Below, piece by piece: positions 36,831 through 45,794 of a stretch of DNA of 64,000 nt. The stretch spans positions 622,498-686,497 of the forward strand of contig NZ_SRLQ01000001.1 of NCBI RefSeq assembly GCF_004745805.1. Reading direction: 5' to 3'. The stretch comes from Mycolicibacterium sp. CH28. Lineage in GTDB: Bacteria; Actinomycetota; Actinomycetes; Mycobacteriales; Mycobacteriaceae. The notes beneath the pieces were generated by a model. It made no database searches. It was not told the origin of the DNA and saw nothing but the letters and a program-made list of their open reading frames with translations. The position numbers and the translations under genes are program-made. The stretch's first letter is position 1, and each line of letters opens with the position of its first letter.

Positions 36831-39143
36831 TCAGGTCAGGCGGTTGACGGTCTCGCCATACTTGGACTCCAATTCGGCGATGCGTGCCTCGAGCTTGTTG
36901 ATCTTGACTTCCCGGCGGTCGGGAACCATCACGATCGGCAGCTTGTCGAGGGGCGCGGTGACCCGTTGCGGACCGTCGATGCTGTAGACCGTTGCCGTGA
37001 TATCCGGGGCATCCTCGGTCCAGGTACCCCAGGACCCGTAGTAGGCAAGATCTTTCGGTGGCTCCGGTGTGACGAAGCCCTCGCAGAACTCGGCGAACGG
37101 CTTGCCCCGCCGCAACCGTGCCTCGCGCGCCTCGACGCGGGCGGCCAGGGTCGCTGCCGCGTCGAGCCGGTAGGTGGCGGGGTCGTAGCGCACCCCGAAG
37201 ATCTCCTCGGCCACCTTCTGGCTGATCCGGCCCAGCTCGGCGTCCCGCACGACCGACTCCGGCAACCGCTCCAGCGGATCTCCGTATCCGCCGCCGGCGC
37301 CCTGGCTGATCATGTAGAGCTCGCCGTCCTTGGCGAGGTCGAACTGCAAACCCATGTGATAGGTCGAGTACCGGCCGTCCGGGAACGGCCGGGTGTTCAT
37401 GACCTTCTCCATCGACAGGTCGAATGTCTTGTGGTCCCGGCGGAAGTGTTCGTAGACATTGGTGCCCTTGACCATGGCCAGCGGATAGGTACCGCATCCG
37501 TACCCGCCGTACATGCCGTAGATGGAGGAGAACTTCGCCCCCGAGGTCACGGTCATGAAGCCCCACTGCGGGCTGCCTTCCGCCGCGACGATCATCTCGT
37601 AACCCATGCCGCCGGTGAACTTGCCGAAGCCCATGTTGTCCCGGACCAGCCGCTTGGCCACCAGCTGCATGAACGGCACCTCTTCTTCCATCACCTCCTG
37701 TTCGGCGGTGTCGGCCATGGCGCAGAACAGCGGCGAGACGGCGTCCTCACCGTCACGGAACGGCTTTGCGCCGCCGGGCATCCCGTTGAGATCGGCGCAC
37801 AGATTGCCGACCATGTCGCCGTGCTGGGTGATGCCGCCCCACAGGAACGTGTTGATTTGATTGAACCAGTTGGCCACCACATTGCTGTACTTGTGCGGCG
37901 TGCTGAACGACATCCGGCTGTAGAGCGCCTGCATGCAGGAGAAGCCGCGGAAGGAGGCCTGCAGCGACTGGCCCATCGGAGCGTCGTAGGACGCATCGGC
38001 CCAGCTGCCTTCGTCGGACACGATATCGATGCAGCTCATGGCGGCGGTGCAGCGTGGCAGATCCGGCCACCAGAATGCCAGAATCGCCTGCATCATCATC
38101 GATTTGACCGAACACAGCGGCGAGTTGATGGCACGGTTGAGGATTTCGGGCCCGGTGCCGCGCAGATCGACGGTCATGTGATCACCCTTGACGGTGATCG
38201 TGCACGCAAATTTGATCAGGATGTTCTCCTTGAGCGTGCTGTCCATGAACTGATCGAACCGGTAAGTGCCGTCCGGCAGTTCGCTGATCCGGCGGCGCAC
38301 CTCGAGATCGACGTCTTCGACGGTCGTGCGCAGCGCAGCCACGAACGTGTCGACGCCCACCTCGTCGATCACCTTGTCGACGCGCTCCATGATCTTGCGC
38401 ACCGCGGTGATCTTGACCTTCAGGTCGGCGAGCTGCAGTTTGGGGTCGCGAACCGAGTGCTGCAGGAACGTCAGCAGATCCCGGCGGAGCTCGCCGCGCT
38501 CGACGATCTTGAACGGGCTCATTCTCAACCCGTCGTCGAAGGCGGTCTCCGAGCCAGAAGGCATGCCACCGGGCTCGCATGCACCGTTCTCGCCCTCGTG
38601 GATGGTCGCGGCGACCCAGGCGATGATCTCCCCGTCGCGCATGATCGGCATGATCATCGACTGGTCGGTGTTGTGCACGTTGCCGAATCGGGCGTCGTTG
38701 TGGATGAACCCGTCACCGGGGTTGATGCCGACGGTCGGCTCGTCCTTCCAGTACTTCATGATGTAGCGGATCGGGTGGTGCAGGATCGCGCTGAAGGCGA
38801 TGACGCCGTGGCAGGACAGGTACGAAACATCCCCGGATCCGGTGTAGATCGCCGTGGTGAGGTCACCCCACTTGGCGCCCGGGGCGGCGCCCTGCGCCTC
38901 GCACATCTCATAGCCCTCATCGAGGGCGCCGGCGATGCGTTTGCGGATCCGTTCCACCTGCAGGCGGTCCACGCCGGCGGCGATGGCCGTCTCCTCGTGC
39001 AGCGAGCGCTCCGAGATACGGTGGCTTCGCATGATTTCCGGGTCGGGCCCGAGGAACAACGTGGTTTCGTCCATGAACTGGTCGACCCACTGCTGCTCCT
39101 CGGCCGTCAGGGTGCCGGCCGGACGTTCGTTGATGGCGGTCAT
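36831..39143 (-). CDS. acxB: Acetone carboxylase alpha subunit (HyuB family)
   Basis: A 770-residue hydantoinase B/oxoprolinase-type subunit close in length to the alpha subunit of characterised acetone carboxylases. Visible family blocks are GDGFIHNDARFGNVHNTDQS, GTGPEILNRAINSPLCSVKS and QGAGGGYGDPLERLPESVV. With the beta and gamma subunits it carboxylates acetone to acetoacetate using ATP and bicarbonate. It sits 26 nt after acxA. Related acetophenone carboxylases share the family, but the gamma-subunit gene and ScoAB argue for acetone. Confidence 0.9.
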   Translation of the reverse strand: MTAINERPAGTLTAEEQQWVDQFMDETTLFLGPDPEIMRSHRISERSLHEETAIAAGVDRLQVERIRKRIAGALDEGYEMCEAQGAAPGAKWGDLTTAIYTGSGDVSYLSCHGVIAFSAILHHPIRYIMKYWKDEPTVGINPGDGFIHNDARFGNVHNTDQSMIMPIMRDGEIIAWVAATIHEGENGACEPGGMPSGSETAFDDGLRMSPFKIVERGELRRDLLTFLQHSVRDPKLQLADLKVKITAVRKIMERVDKVIDEVGVDTFVAALRTTVEDVDLEVRRRISELPDGTYRFDQFMDSTLKENILIKFACTITVKGDHMTVDLRGTGPEILNRAINSPLCSVKSMMMQAILAFWWPDLPRCTAAMSCIDIVSDEGSWADASYDAPMGQSLQASFRGFSCMQALYSRMSFSTPHKYSNVVANWFNQINTFLWGGITQHGDMVGNLCADLNGMPGGAKPFRDGEDAVSPLFCAMADTAEQEVMEEEVPFMQLVAKRLVRDNMGFGKFTGGMGYEMIVAAEGSPQWGFMTVTSGAKFSSIYGMYGGYGCGTYPLAMVKGTNVYEHFRRDHKTFDLSMEKVMNTRPFPDGRYSTYHMGLQFDLAKDGELYMISQGAGGGYGDPLERLPESVVRDAELGRISQKVAEEIFGVRYDPATYRLDAAATLAARVEAREARLRRGKPFAEFCEGFVTPEPPKDLAYYGSWGTWTEDAPDITATVYSIDGPQRVTAPLDKLPIVMVPDRREVKINKLEARIAELESKYGETVNRLT

Positions 39144-39169
39144 GTGTGTGTCCTTTGCTCGGTTTCGGT

Positions 39170-41299
39170 TCAGTCCTGCAGGAACCAGACGGCGCCCTGG
39201 CTGGTGGGCTCCAGCCGCCAGCCGGGTTCGACGAGGAACGTGGTGTTTTCGGTGGTGACGATCGCCGGGCCGGTGATCACACGATCAGCGGTCAGCGAAT
39301 CCTGGTCGTAGACCGGGGTGTCGATGGGATCAGCGATCCCGATGAAGTGAGCCAGGCGAGAGCCCACTGGGGTCGCCGCGGTGCGATGGCCGCCGTTGTC
39401 GAGTGACTCGAAATTGACCACATCGCCGTCGACGTAGGCGGCGACCCGCACCGTGTTGCATCGGATGCCGGCTTCGGGGGCCGCCGAGGAGGCGCCGAAC
39501 CGGTGGCTGTAGACGTCCCCGAACGTCTTGATGATGGCCAGCAGGTCCCCGACGCCGCCGACCCGGCGGATGTCGGGCAGCGCTACTGCCTGGGTGAGCA
39601 GCTGGTTGCCGTAGCGCATGTCCAGTTCTAGCCGGTATTTGACATCGTCGGCCGAAAAGCCCTGTCGGACAAGATCCTCGCAGCCGCGTGCCTCCAACTC
39701 GGCGATCACGGTGTTCAACTCGGCGTAATTGTCGTAGAGGGCCCGGGTGGTCGCGTTGTACATGGTGACGTGCACCCCGCGCTCATGGAAGTGCAGCTGC
39801 TTCATGTTGCCCGCCCCGCAGGCCGAGAAGACCGAGGAGAATGGCGGAGCGAGAACGCGTTTGATACCGGCGTGCCGGGCGACGCCGCAGGCATGCAACG
39901 GCCCGTTGCCGCCGTAGGCCAGCATGGTGAAGTCCTCGGGCAGATAGCCCCGGACCCGAAGTTCCTTGCCGATGCCGATGGCCATCTGTTCGTCCACGCC
40001 GTCCTTGATCACCCGGGCGACGTCGATGGGATCCATGTCGAGGTTGTCGCACAGCTCTTCTTCGATGGCGAACAGCGACCGCCTCGGGTTGAGCTTGATG
40101 TAGCCGTTGGCGTAGTTGTCCGGGTCGAGGTATCCCAGGATCAGGTCGGCGTCGGTGACCGTCGGTTTGAGCCCGCCCCGGTCGTAACACGCCGGCCCGG
40201 GATTGGATCCCGCCGACTTCGGGCCGATCTTGACCGAGTTGTGGATGCGGTCGTAGGCCGCGATCGATCCGCCACCGGCGCCGAGGGTGTCGAGGTGCAC
40301 CATCGGCACCGAGACCAGCCAGCGGTCGATGGTGGGCAGGAAGTCGTAGTGCTTGACACCGCCCTCGGGTACCAGGCCGATATCGAACGAGGTGCCGCCC
40401 ATGTCCGTGGCGATGACGTGGCCGATTCCGGTCTCGTTCGAAAGATGCTCGGCGGCACCGACACCGGCGATCGGCCCGGAGTGGATCGTCTGCAGCGCAT
40501 CCGTGGAGTTCATCTGCGCCATGCCGCCGGAGTTGTGGATCACCAGCATCGGCTTGTCGTAGCCGAAGTCCCGCAGGTTGGTCGACAACTGGGCCAGCGC
40601 GTGGAACATGATCTCGTGGAGGTAGCCGTCGATGATGGTCGACGTGGCCCGCACGTACTCACCCTTGCGGCCGGACACCTGATGGCCGAGCAGCACCGGG
40701 ATCGCGCCCAGCTCGTGCGGCGGGAACTCGTCGAGAATGATCTCCTGGACGGCCAGTTCGTGATCGGGATTCTCGGTGGAGTTGACCAGTGAGACCACGA
40801 TCGCCTCGGCACCGGCGTCGACCAGTTCACGCACCACGCTGCGGACATCCTCGGGGTCGAGGCGGGCCACCACCTTGCCGGCCGAGTTGATCCGCTCCTT
40901 CACCGAGCGGATCATCGCCCGCGGCACCAGCGGGTCCGGCCGTTCGGCTGCCGGCAGATTCTGCTGCATCCCGTAGTCGAGGCCCTCGCCATAGCCCCGA
41001 CCACGGGACAGCGGGATGGTGTCCTCGAATCCGTGGGTGACGATCGCCGCCACCTTCGGGCCGTTGCGCTCGATGAGTGCGTTGGTGCCCAGGGTGGTGG
41101 CGTAGCGCACCGAATCTACCTCGGAAAGCACGGTAGAACGGTCCAACCCGGCGCGCTTGCACGCCAAGTCGAGGGCGTCGTTGAAGCCGAGGGCCAGGTT
41201 GTGGTGTGTGGTCAGGGCCTTGGCATCGACGTAGATGTCGTCCCAGACGAAGAAGCAGTCGGTGAAGGTGCCACCGATGTCGACCGAAATGCGTTTCAT
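39170..41299 (-). CDS. acxA: Acetone carboxylase beta subunit (HyuA family)
   Basis: A 709-residue ATPase subunit of the hydantoinase A/oxoprolinase family. The N-terminal actin-like ATP site is VDIGGTFTDCFF, with a second acidic site in ATDMGGTSFDIGLV and a GTNALIERNGPKVA block. It is thought to activate acetone and bicarbonate by phosphorylation before carbon transfer in the alpha subunit. Size matches the 717-residue type enzyme. It lies between the gamma-subunit gene (21 nt upstream) and acxB. Confidence 0.9.
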   Translation of the reverse strand: MKRISVDIGGTFTDCFFVWDDIYVDAKALTTHHNLALGFNDALDLACKRAGLDRSTVLSEVDSVRYATTLGTNALIERNGPKVAAIVTHGFEDTIPLSRGRGYGEGLDYGMQQNLPAAERPDPLVPRAMIRSVKERINSAGKVVARLDPEDVRSVVRELVDAGAEAIVVSLVNSTENPDHELAVQEIILDEFPPHELGAIPVLLGHQVSGRKGEYVRATSTIIDGYLHEIMFHALAQLSTNLRDFGYDKPMLVIHNSGGMAQMNSTDALQTIHSGPIAGVGAAEHLSNETGIGHVIATDMGGTSFDIGLVPEGGVKHYDFLPTIDRWLVSVPMVHLDTLGAGGGSIAAYDRIHNSVKIGPKSAGSNPGPACYDRGGLKPTVTDADLILGYLDPDNYANGYIKLNPRRSLFAIEEELCDNLDMDPIDVARVIKDGVDEQMAIGIGKELRVRGYLPEDFTMLAYGGNGPLHACGVARHAGIKRVLAPPFSSVFSACGAGNMKQLHFHERGVHVTMYNATTRALYDNYAELNTVIAELEARGCEDLVRQGFSADDVKYRLELDMRYGNQLLTQAVALPDIRRVGGVGDLLAIIKTFGDVYSHRFGASSAAPEAGIRCNTVRVAAYVDGDVVNFESLDNGGHRTAATPVGSRLAHFIGIADPIDTPVYDQDSLTADRVITGPAIVTTENTTFLVEPGWRLEPTSQGAVWFLQD

Positions 41300-41320
41300 G
41301 TCTTGGTTTCTCCTGTCAGC

Positions 41321-41749
41321 TCAGTGCAGGTGGCCGATGGCCTTGAGCGCGGCGGTGTGTTTCTGGGCGTCTTCGCCCGGCCCGTAGTTGTGGACTTTCT
41401 CCGCGTCGAGCCCGCGTTGCTCCCACTGGGTGCGCAGCGCGGCCACGTCGATGACGATGTCGAGCACCGGGGGATGGCCCGGGGGTAGGTATTCGCATTC
41501 GAGCTGTGTCCCGCACCCGGGGCAGTAGTACTCGAGGATCCGGCAGTAGGAGGGGTCCGGGCTGAACGTGTACTCGTAGCGGTCGGGGTCGAGCACCGGC
41601 TGGTGAATCTCGCGCGGGTCGCGGTCGTAGACCAATGTCCCCGGCTTGTAGTTCTCATGGGCGGAGCCCATGTCGTGTGCGCACACTCGGCATACCCAGC
41701 GTTCGGTGTCGAGGTCGATCACGAGGTACTCGGTCATGGGTACTCGCAT
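41321..41749 (-). CDS. acxC: Acetone carboxylase gamma subunit
   Basis: A 142-residue protein, a little shorter than the 168-residue type subunit. It carries two Cys pairs (WVCRVCAHD and YYCPGCGTQLEC) that probably bind zinc, and ends with AALKAIGHLH. The gamma subunit is the small component that distinguishes true acetone carboxylases from simple HyuAB pairs, so this gene is the best evidence for the pathway. It lies between the extra HyuA-like gene and acxA. Confidence 0.87.
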   Translation of the reverse strand: MRVPMTEYLVIDLDTERWVCRVCAHDMGSAHENYKPGTLVYDRDPREIHQPVLDPDRYEYTFSPDPSYCRILEYYCPGCGTQLECEYLPPGHPPVLDIVIDVAALRTQWEQRGLDAEKVHNYGPGEDAQKHTAALKAIGHLH

Positions 41750-41797
41750 GGGAGCATTCCTTTCTGGCGGCGGTGAATAGCGTTGCTGTGGCGCCGT

Positions 41798-43705
41798 TTA
41801 GGCGTTGTCGATGAGCAGGAGATCGCCGGCCGAGGTCACCTGGAAGGACCACCCGGGAAGCACTCGTGCGGTGAAGAACGAACCCTCGATGATGGCCGGG
41901 CCGCTGCCGGCATGTCCGGGTTCGAGCTGGTCGAGTGCGTGCACCGGCACCGTGTCGACGGTGTCGGCGGTCGAGCGCACGCTGCGCTGGCCGATCGACG
42001 GCGCCGGGGAGGTCTCGGTGACGGTGTCGCCCGCCAGGTCGGGGTGCGGCAGCGCGGCGGTGGTGCTCAATCGCAGTGACACCGCACAACCGGGGAAGTC
42101 GACTTCGTCGCCCGGCTGGTAGGGCAGCCAGGACACCGTGGCGTCATCGAGGTTCTCCACCAGCAGCTGCCACGACGTGTCGCACTCGGCCAGCGAATAG
42201 CCCTCCTGGAACATGTCCCGCTCGGCCCGCGTGAGCAGTGCGTCGTGGGTCTGCCGCGCCGCCTCGGTGCTGGGTTCGGTGACGGTGACCTCGTAGGTCT
42301 TGCCGATGTCGGAGAACGAGATTCCGAACGCTGAGAAGACCGCCGCGGTGCGCGGAATGAGGACCCGCTTCACACCGGCGAGGCGGGCCGCACCGGCCGC
42401 GCTCATCGGGCCTGCTCCGCCGAACGCCAGCAGGGTGGTGTCCGCCCTGACCTGATCGGCGAACGCGTCGGCAAGCGCCAGGAAGTAGGCCTGCTCCATC
42501 CGGATCAGGGCTTCCTCCAACGAGATTCCCAGCGGGGTGGCGATCGTGTCGGTGATCGCCGCCCGTGACCGGTCGGGGTCGAGGGTGAAGGTGCCGTCGA
42601 GGTAGGTGTCCGGGTCCAGGATGCCAAGCAGGAGGTTGACATCGGTGATGGTGGCCTGCTTGCCGCCGAAACCGAAACACGCCGGTCCTGGCGCGGCGCC
42701 CACCGACTGCGGGCCGACCACGATGGTTCCGTCGACCACCCTGATGACCGATGATCCGCCGACCCCGGCCGAGGACACATTGCTCAGCGGATAGGACATC
42801 GCGACGCCTTCGATGGCCCCGCGCTCGGCGACGGCCACCGCGCCGGATTCGACCACGCCGACGTCGGTGGTGGTTCCGCCGATGTCCATCATCAACGCGT
42901 GGTCGAGTCCGTACCTGCCGGCGAGGGCGGCGGTGCCCTCCAGGCCACCTCGCGGTCCCGACGAATAGGTTTTCAGCGCAACCGATTTCGCCACCCGTGA
43001 TGAGGCCCCGTCGTTGCGGTAGACCAGCAGCGGGTTGGCCACCCGGTAGTCCTTCAAGCGGCGCTCGGCTCCATAGAGGAAGCGCTCCATGGTCGGGTGC
43101 AGGAAGGAGTTGACCACGCACGACCACACCCGGCGGGGGTGGCTGCGGTCGCCGGCCAGTTCCCAGCTGTAGATCAGCGGCACCGAGCCGAGCAGGTGGC
43201 GGGGGAACTTCCGCAGCAGGATGTGACGCAGCCGGCGCTCGTCCTCGGGTGTCGGACCGGCGACCACGATCCGCGCGGCCCCCAGCGTGGTGAGTCGGTT
43301 GATGCTCTGGACGGCGTCGAATTCGAAGGCGTCGTCATCGGCGTCGAGAATCACGAGGCGGTTGGCGACCAGACCTTCGAACAGCTTCTCTTCGGCCGGC
43401 GAGGTGCGCATCTGGTCGTCGAGCCCGGCGATCGAGGTGAGCACGCCGATCATCGGCCCGCGCCGCTCGACCAGGGCGTTGGTGCCCTGGGTGGTGGAGT
43501 AGCGGATGTGTTCGGTGGCGTGCAGCAGGCGGGTGATGTCAGCCTCACCGTAGAGCGCCGCGGAGGCCTTCTCGATGCCGCTGAACAGGCACTCGGACAG
43601 GTCGTGCGGCGTGGTCAGGGTTTTGGTGAAGGTGAAGCCAGCGCCGTCCCAGACGCAGATGTCGGTGAGTGTGCCACCGTTGTCGATGTTGATCAGTGTG
43701 CCCAT
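41798..43705 (-). CDS. Second HyuA/oxoprolinase-like ATPase, first gene of the acetone operon
   Basis: 635 residues from ATG 43705. The start reads MGTLINIDNGGTLTDICVWDG, an N-terminal actin-like ATP site, with a second site in MMDIGGTTTDVGVV. It is clearly related to the beta subunit at 39170 but shorter and divergent. Why the operon should encode two ATPase subunits is unclear; it may activate a substrate, repair or chaperone the complex, or work on another ketone. The gene is divergent from the acxR-type regulator and leads the operon. Confidence 0.85.
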   Translation of the reverse strand: MGTLINIDNGGTLTDICVWDGAGFTFTKTLTTPHDLSECLFSGIEKASAALYGEADITRLLHATEHIRYSTTQGTNALVERRGPMIGVLTSIAGLDDQMRTSPAEEKLFEGLVANRLVILDADDDAFEFDAVQSINRLTTLGAARIVVAGPTPEDERRLRHILLRKFPRHLLGSVPLIYSWELAGDRSHPRRVWSCVVNSFLHPTMERFLYGAERRLKDYRVANPLLVYRNDGASSRVAKSVALKTYSSGPRGGLEGTAALAGRYGLDHALMMDIGGTTTDVGVVESGAVAVAERGAIEGVAMSYPLSNVSSAGVGGSSVIRVVDGTIVVGPQSVGAAPGPACFGFGGKQATITDVNLLLGILDPDTYLDGTFTLDPDRSRAAITDTIATPLGISLEEALIRMEQAYFLALADAFADQVRADTTLLAFGGAGPMSAAGAARLAGVKRVLIPRTAAVFSAFGISFSDIGKTYEVTVTEPSTEAARQTHDALLTRAERDMFQEGYSLAECDTSWQLLVENLDDATVSWLPYQPGDEVDFPGCAVSLRLSTTAALPHPDLAGDTVTETSPAPSIGQRSVRSTADTVDTVPVHALDQLEPGHAGSGPAIIEGSFFTARVLPGWSFQVTSAGDLLLIDNA

Positions 43706-43827
43706 GCGATGTTCCGTTCGTCGTCGCCTCGTGGGGTGCTTATCCGGATGAGGGGATGGGGCGGCGCGCCCCTTGTGTGCTGTGCCACATCCGCTGGGAC
43801 AACGTTGCCTACGTCTCAGCTCGGACC

Positions 43828-43848
43828 GATGTCCCAAGATGGGACATC
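43828..43848. promoter_or_regulatory. Palindromic operator in the acetone operon/regulator divergent promoter
   Basis: Perfect 9-bp arms GATGTCCCA (43828-43836) and TGGGACATC (43840-43848) around AGA. A related imperfect pair, TGTGCCA at 43781 and TGGGACA at 43795-43801, lies about 45 nt away. Both sit in the 212-nt gap between the divergent operon start (43705) and the regulator start (43918), so they are likely binding sites of that regulator. Confidence 0.6.
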
Positions 43849-43917
43849 CGGCGGACTTTCCTGTGACGCAGATCTCGTCCACCATGGAGGCGTGACGCCG
43901 TTCAGAGAGAGGCAGTG

Positions 43918-45780
43918 ATGCCCAACAGTGCGGCGCGGATGCTGCGGGTGGCGGCTGCCCGCGCGGACTTCCTCGAGTACGGCGGCGCCGGGTCGGCCGG
44001 GGTATCCGACCTGGTGGCGGCATCATGGGAGCGCAGTCAAGCGGCTGGGGTGGACGTGTCGCGACCGCACAGCGCCTTCACCGGTGACGTCGACACCAGC
44101 TCATTGCTGATTCGCTCCGCTCAGCCGGTACTGGCCCAGCTGGAGGCCGACACAGCCGACATGCCACTGGTGATCGCACTGACCGACAACCGTGCCCGGG
44201 TGGTGCGCCGCATCGACAGCTCGACGGCGGTGGCCAGGCTGCTCGACCGAGTCGATCTGGCGCCCGGCTTCGACTATTCGGAGTCCACGATGGGCACCAA
44301 CGGCATCGGGACCGTGTTCGAGGCCGGGCAGCCGGTCAGCGTCGTCGGCCCCGAGCACTTCAGCGAGAACCTGCACCTGTTCGCCTGTACCGGGGCGCCG
44401 GTGATCGATCCGGTCACCGGCCGCGTCGAAGGCGTGCTCGACGTCTCGACACTGGCCGACGTCTGGAGCCCGGTGATGCACACGCTGGTCAAGAGCGCCG
44501 CCAAGGACATCGCACACAATCTGCTGCTGGACCGCAGCCAGTCCCAGCACGCGATCTTCGACACCTACCTGCGGGTGACGGCGCGTTCGGCGCGACAGGC
44601 GGTGTTCGCGTTCGGCGACTCCATCTTCATGGCCAACCCGGTCGCTCAGCAGCTGTTCGATGCCGATGAACAACGCACGCTGCGGGAGCACGCGACATTT
44701 CTGATGGGCGGCCGTGAACGTGCCAGCGACACCCTGTCGCTACCCGGTGGACAGCGGCTCGTGCACATCCGTGGCACCCGGATCCTGGCCGGCGCGGCGG
44801 TGGCCGGCATGGTGGTGATCGTCGACATCGTGTCGGACCGGCAGGCGGGCTCGCCGGCGGACTTCAGCGAACACCGATTGCCGCCAATCGCGGTTGCCAC
44901 GGCGCAGACCTCGCAGATTCTCGACGGTCTGAGCCGGCCGCGCGACTCGGTGGCCGCCGGTAACTCACCGGCCTGGCTTCGGGCCTGTGACGAGTTGCGC
45001 GAGGCGCTCGAACACGAGAAACCGACGCTGGTGGTGGGGGAGCGCGGGGTAGGCAAGTTCACCCTGACCGCCGAGTTGTTCCATTCCGTCTATCCCGGCG
45101 GTCGCAGTCTTTCGGTGGACGCCACCCAGCTGGGTGCCGAGGGGCCTCCCTCCGACATCCGGTCGTTGTTGAGCAGCCCCGACCAGCCCACATTGCACAT
45201 CATCCGCGACCTCGACCAGGCCAGCACGGACGGGACCGACCGGCTCGAGGAGTACTTCTCCGCCGTCGAGCAGCTGACCGGGCCGGTGTGGGTGGTGGCA
45301 ACCGTTGCCGATCCCTCCACGGCCGCTCTCGACGGGTCCGACCTGCCGTTCGGTGAGTTGCTGCACCATTTCGACGCGTCGATCGTCCTGCCGCCGCTGC
45401 GCTGCCGCACCGACGATCTGCCCGCCATCACCGCCGGTTTGCTGCGTAATCTGGCGCCGCAGCGCAGAGTGCGGCTCAGTCCGGAGGCCCACCGGCTGAT
45501 CGCACGCTATTCCTGGCCGCGCAACATCGCCCAACTGCGCGAGGCTCTGGTGCATGCGCTGCGCCGGCGGCCGGTGGGCGAGATCCAGGAGCATGATCTG
45601 CCCGGTTACTGCCAGACGGTGTCGCGGCATGCGCTGACGCCGCTGGAGACCGCCGAGCGCGACGCGATCGTGGCCGCGTTGCAGGACTCGAAGGGAAACC
45701 GGGTGGTCGCCGCCGCCCATCTGGGGATGTCGCGCTCCTCGCTGTACCGCAAGCTCAAGACTTACGGCATCACGGCCTAG
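43918..45780 (+). CDS. AcoR/AcxR-type regulator with degenerate AAA+ core
   Basis: 620 residues. The N-terminal part has a GAF-type domain (about 60-200), the middle a PAS-like region (about 210-310), then an AAA+-like segment and a C-terminal Fis helix-turn-helix (about 580-620, GNRVVAAAHLGMSRSSLYRK). The architecture is that of sigma-54 activators such as AcxR/AcoR. However, the AAA+ part has GERGVGKF as Walker A, no GAFTGA loop, and LHIIRDLDQ in place of a clear Walker B. This fits mycobacteria, which lack sigma-54. It is divergent from the acetone operon. An in-frame GTG lies one codon upstream. Confidence 0.85.
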   Translation: MPNSAARMLRVAAARADFLEYGGAGSAGVSDLVAASWERSQAAGVDVSRPHSAFTGDVDTSSLLIRSAQPVLAQLEADTADMPLVIALTDNRARVVRRIDSSTAVARLLDRVDLAPGFDYSESTMGTNGIGTVFEAGQPVSVVGPEHFSENLHLFACTGAPVIDPVTGRVEGVLDVSTLADVWSPVMHTLVKSAAKDIAHNLLLDRSQSQHAIFDTYLRVTARSARQAVFAFGDSIFMANPVAQQLFDADEQRTLREHATFLMGGRERASDTLSLPGGQRLVHIRGTRILAGAAVAGMVVIVDIVSDRQAGSPADFSEHRLPPIAVATAQTSQILDGLSRPRDSVAAGNSPAWLRACDELREALEHEKPTLVVGERGVGKFTLTAELFHSVYPGGRSLSVDATQLGAEGPPSDIRSLLSSPDQPTLHIIRDLDQASTDGTDRLEEYFSAVEQLTGPVWVVATVADPSTAALDGSDLPFGELLHHFDASIVLPPLRCRTDDLPAITAGLLRNLAPQRRVRLSPEAHRLIARYSWPRNIAQLREALVHALRRRPVGEIQEHDLPGYCQTVSRHALTPLETAERDAIVAALQDSKGNRVVAAAHLGMSRSSLYRKLKTYGITA

Positions 45781-45794
45781 CGCGGGGTGCTCGG

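Noticed and set aside
36315..39311. 998-codon open frame on the plus strand opposite acxB
   Set aside because: Antisense shadow; composition rich in Arg, Gly, His and Val with no motifs, no ribosome binding site, and the minus-strand frame is a clear acetone carboxylase subunit.
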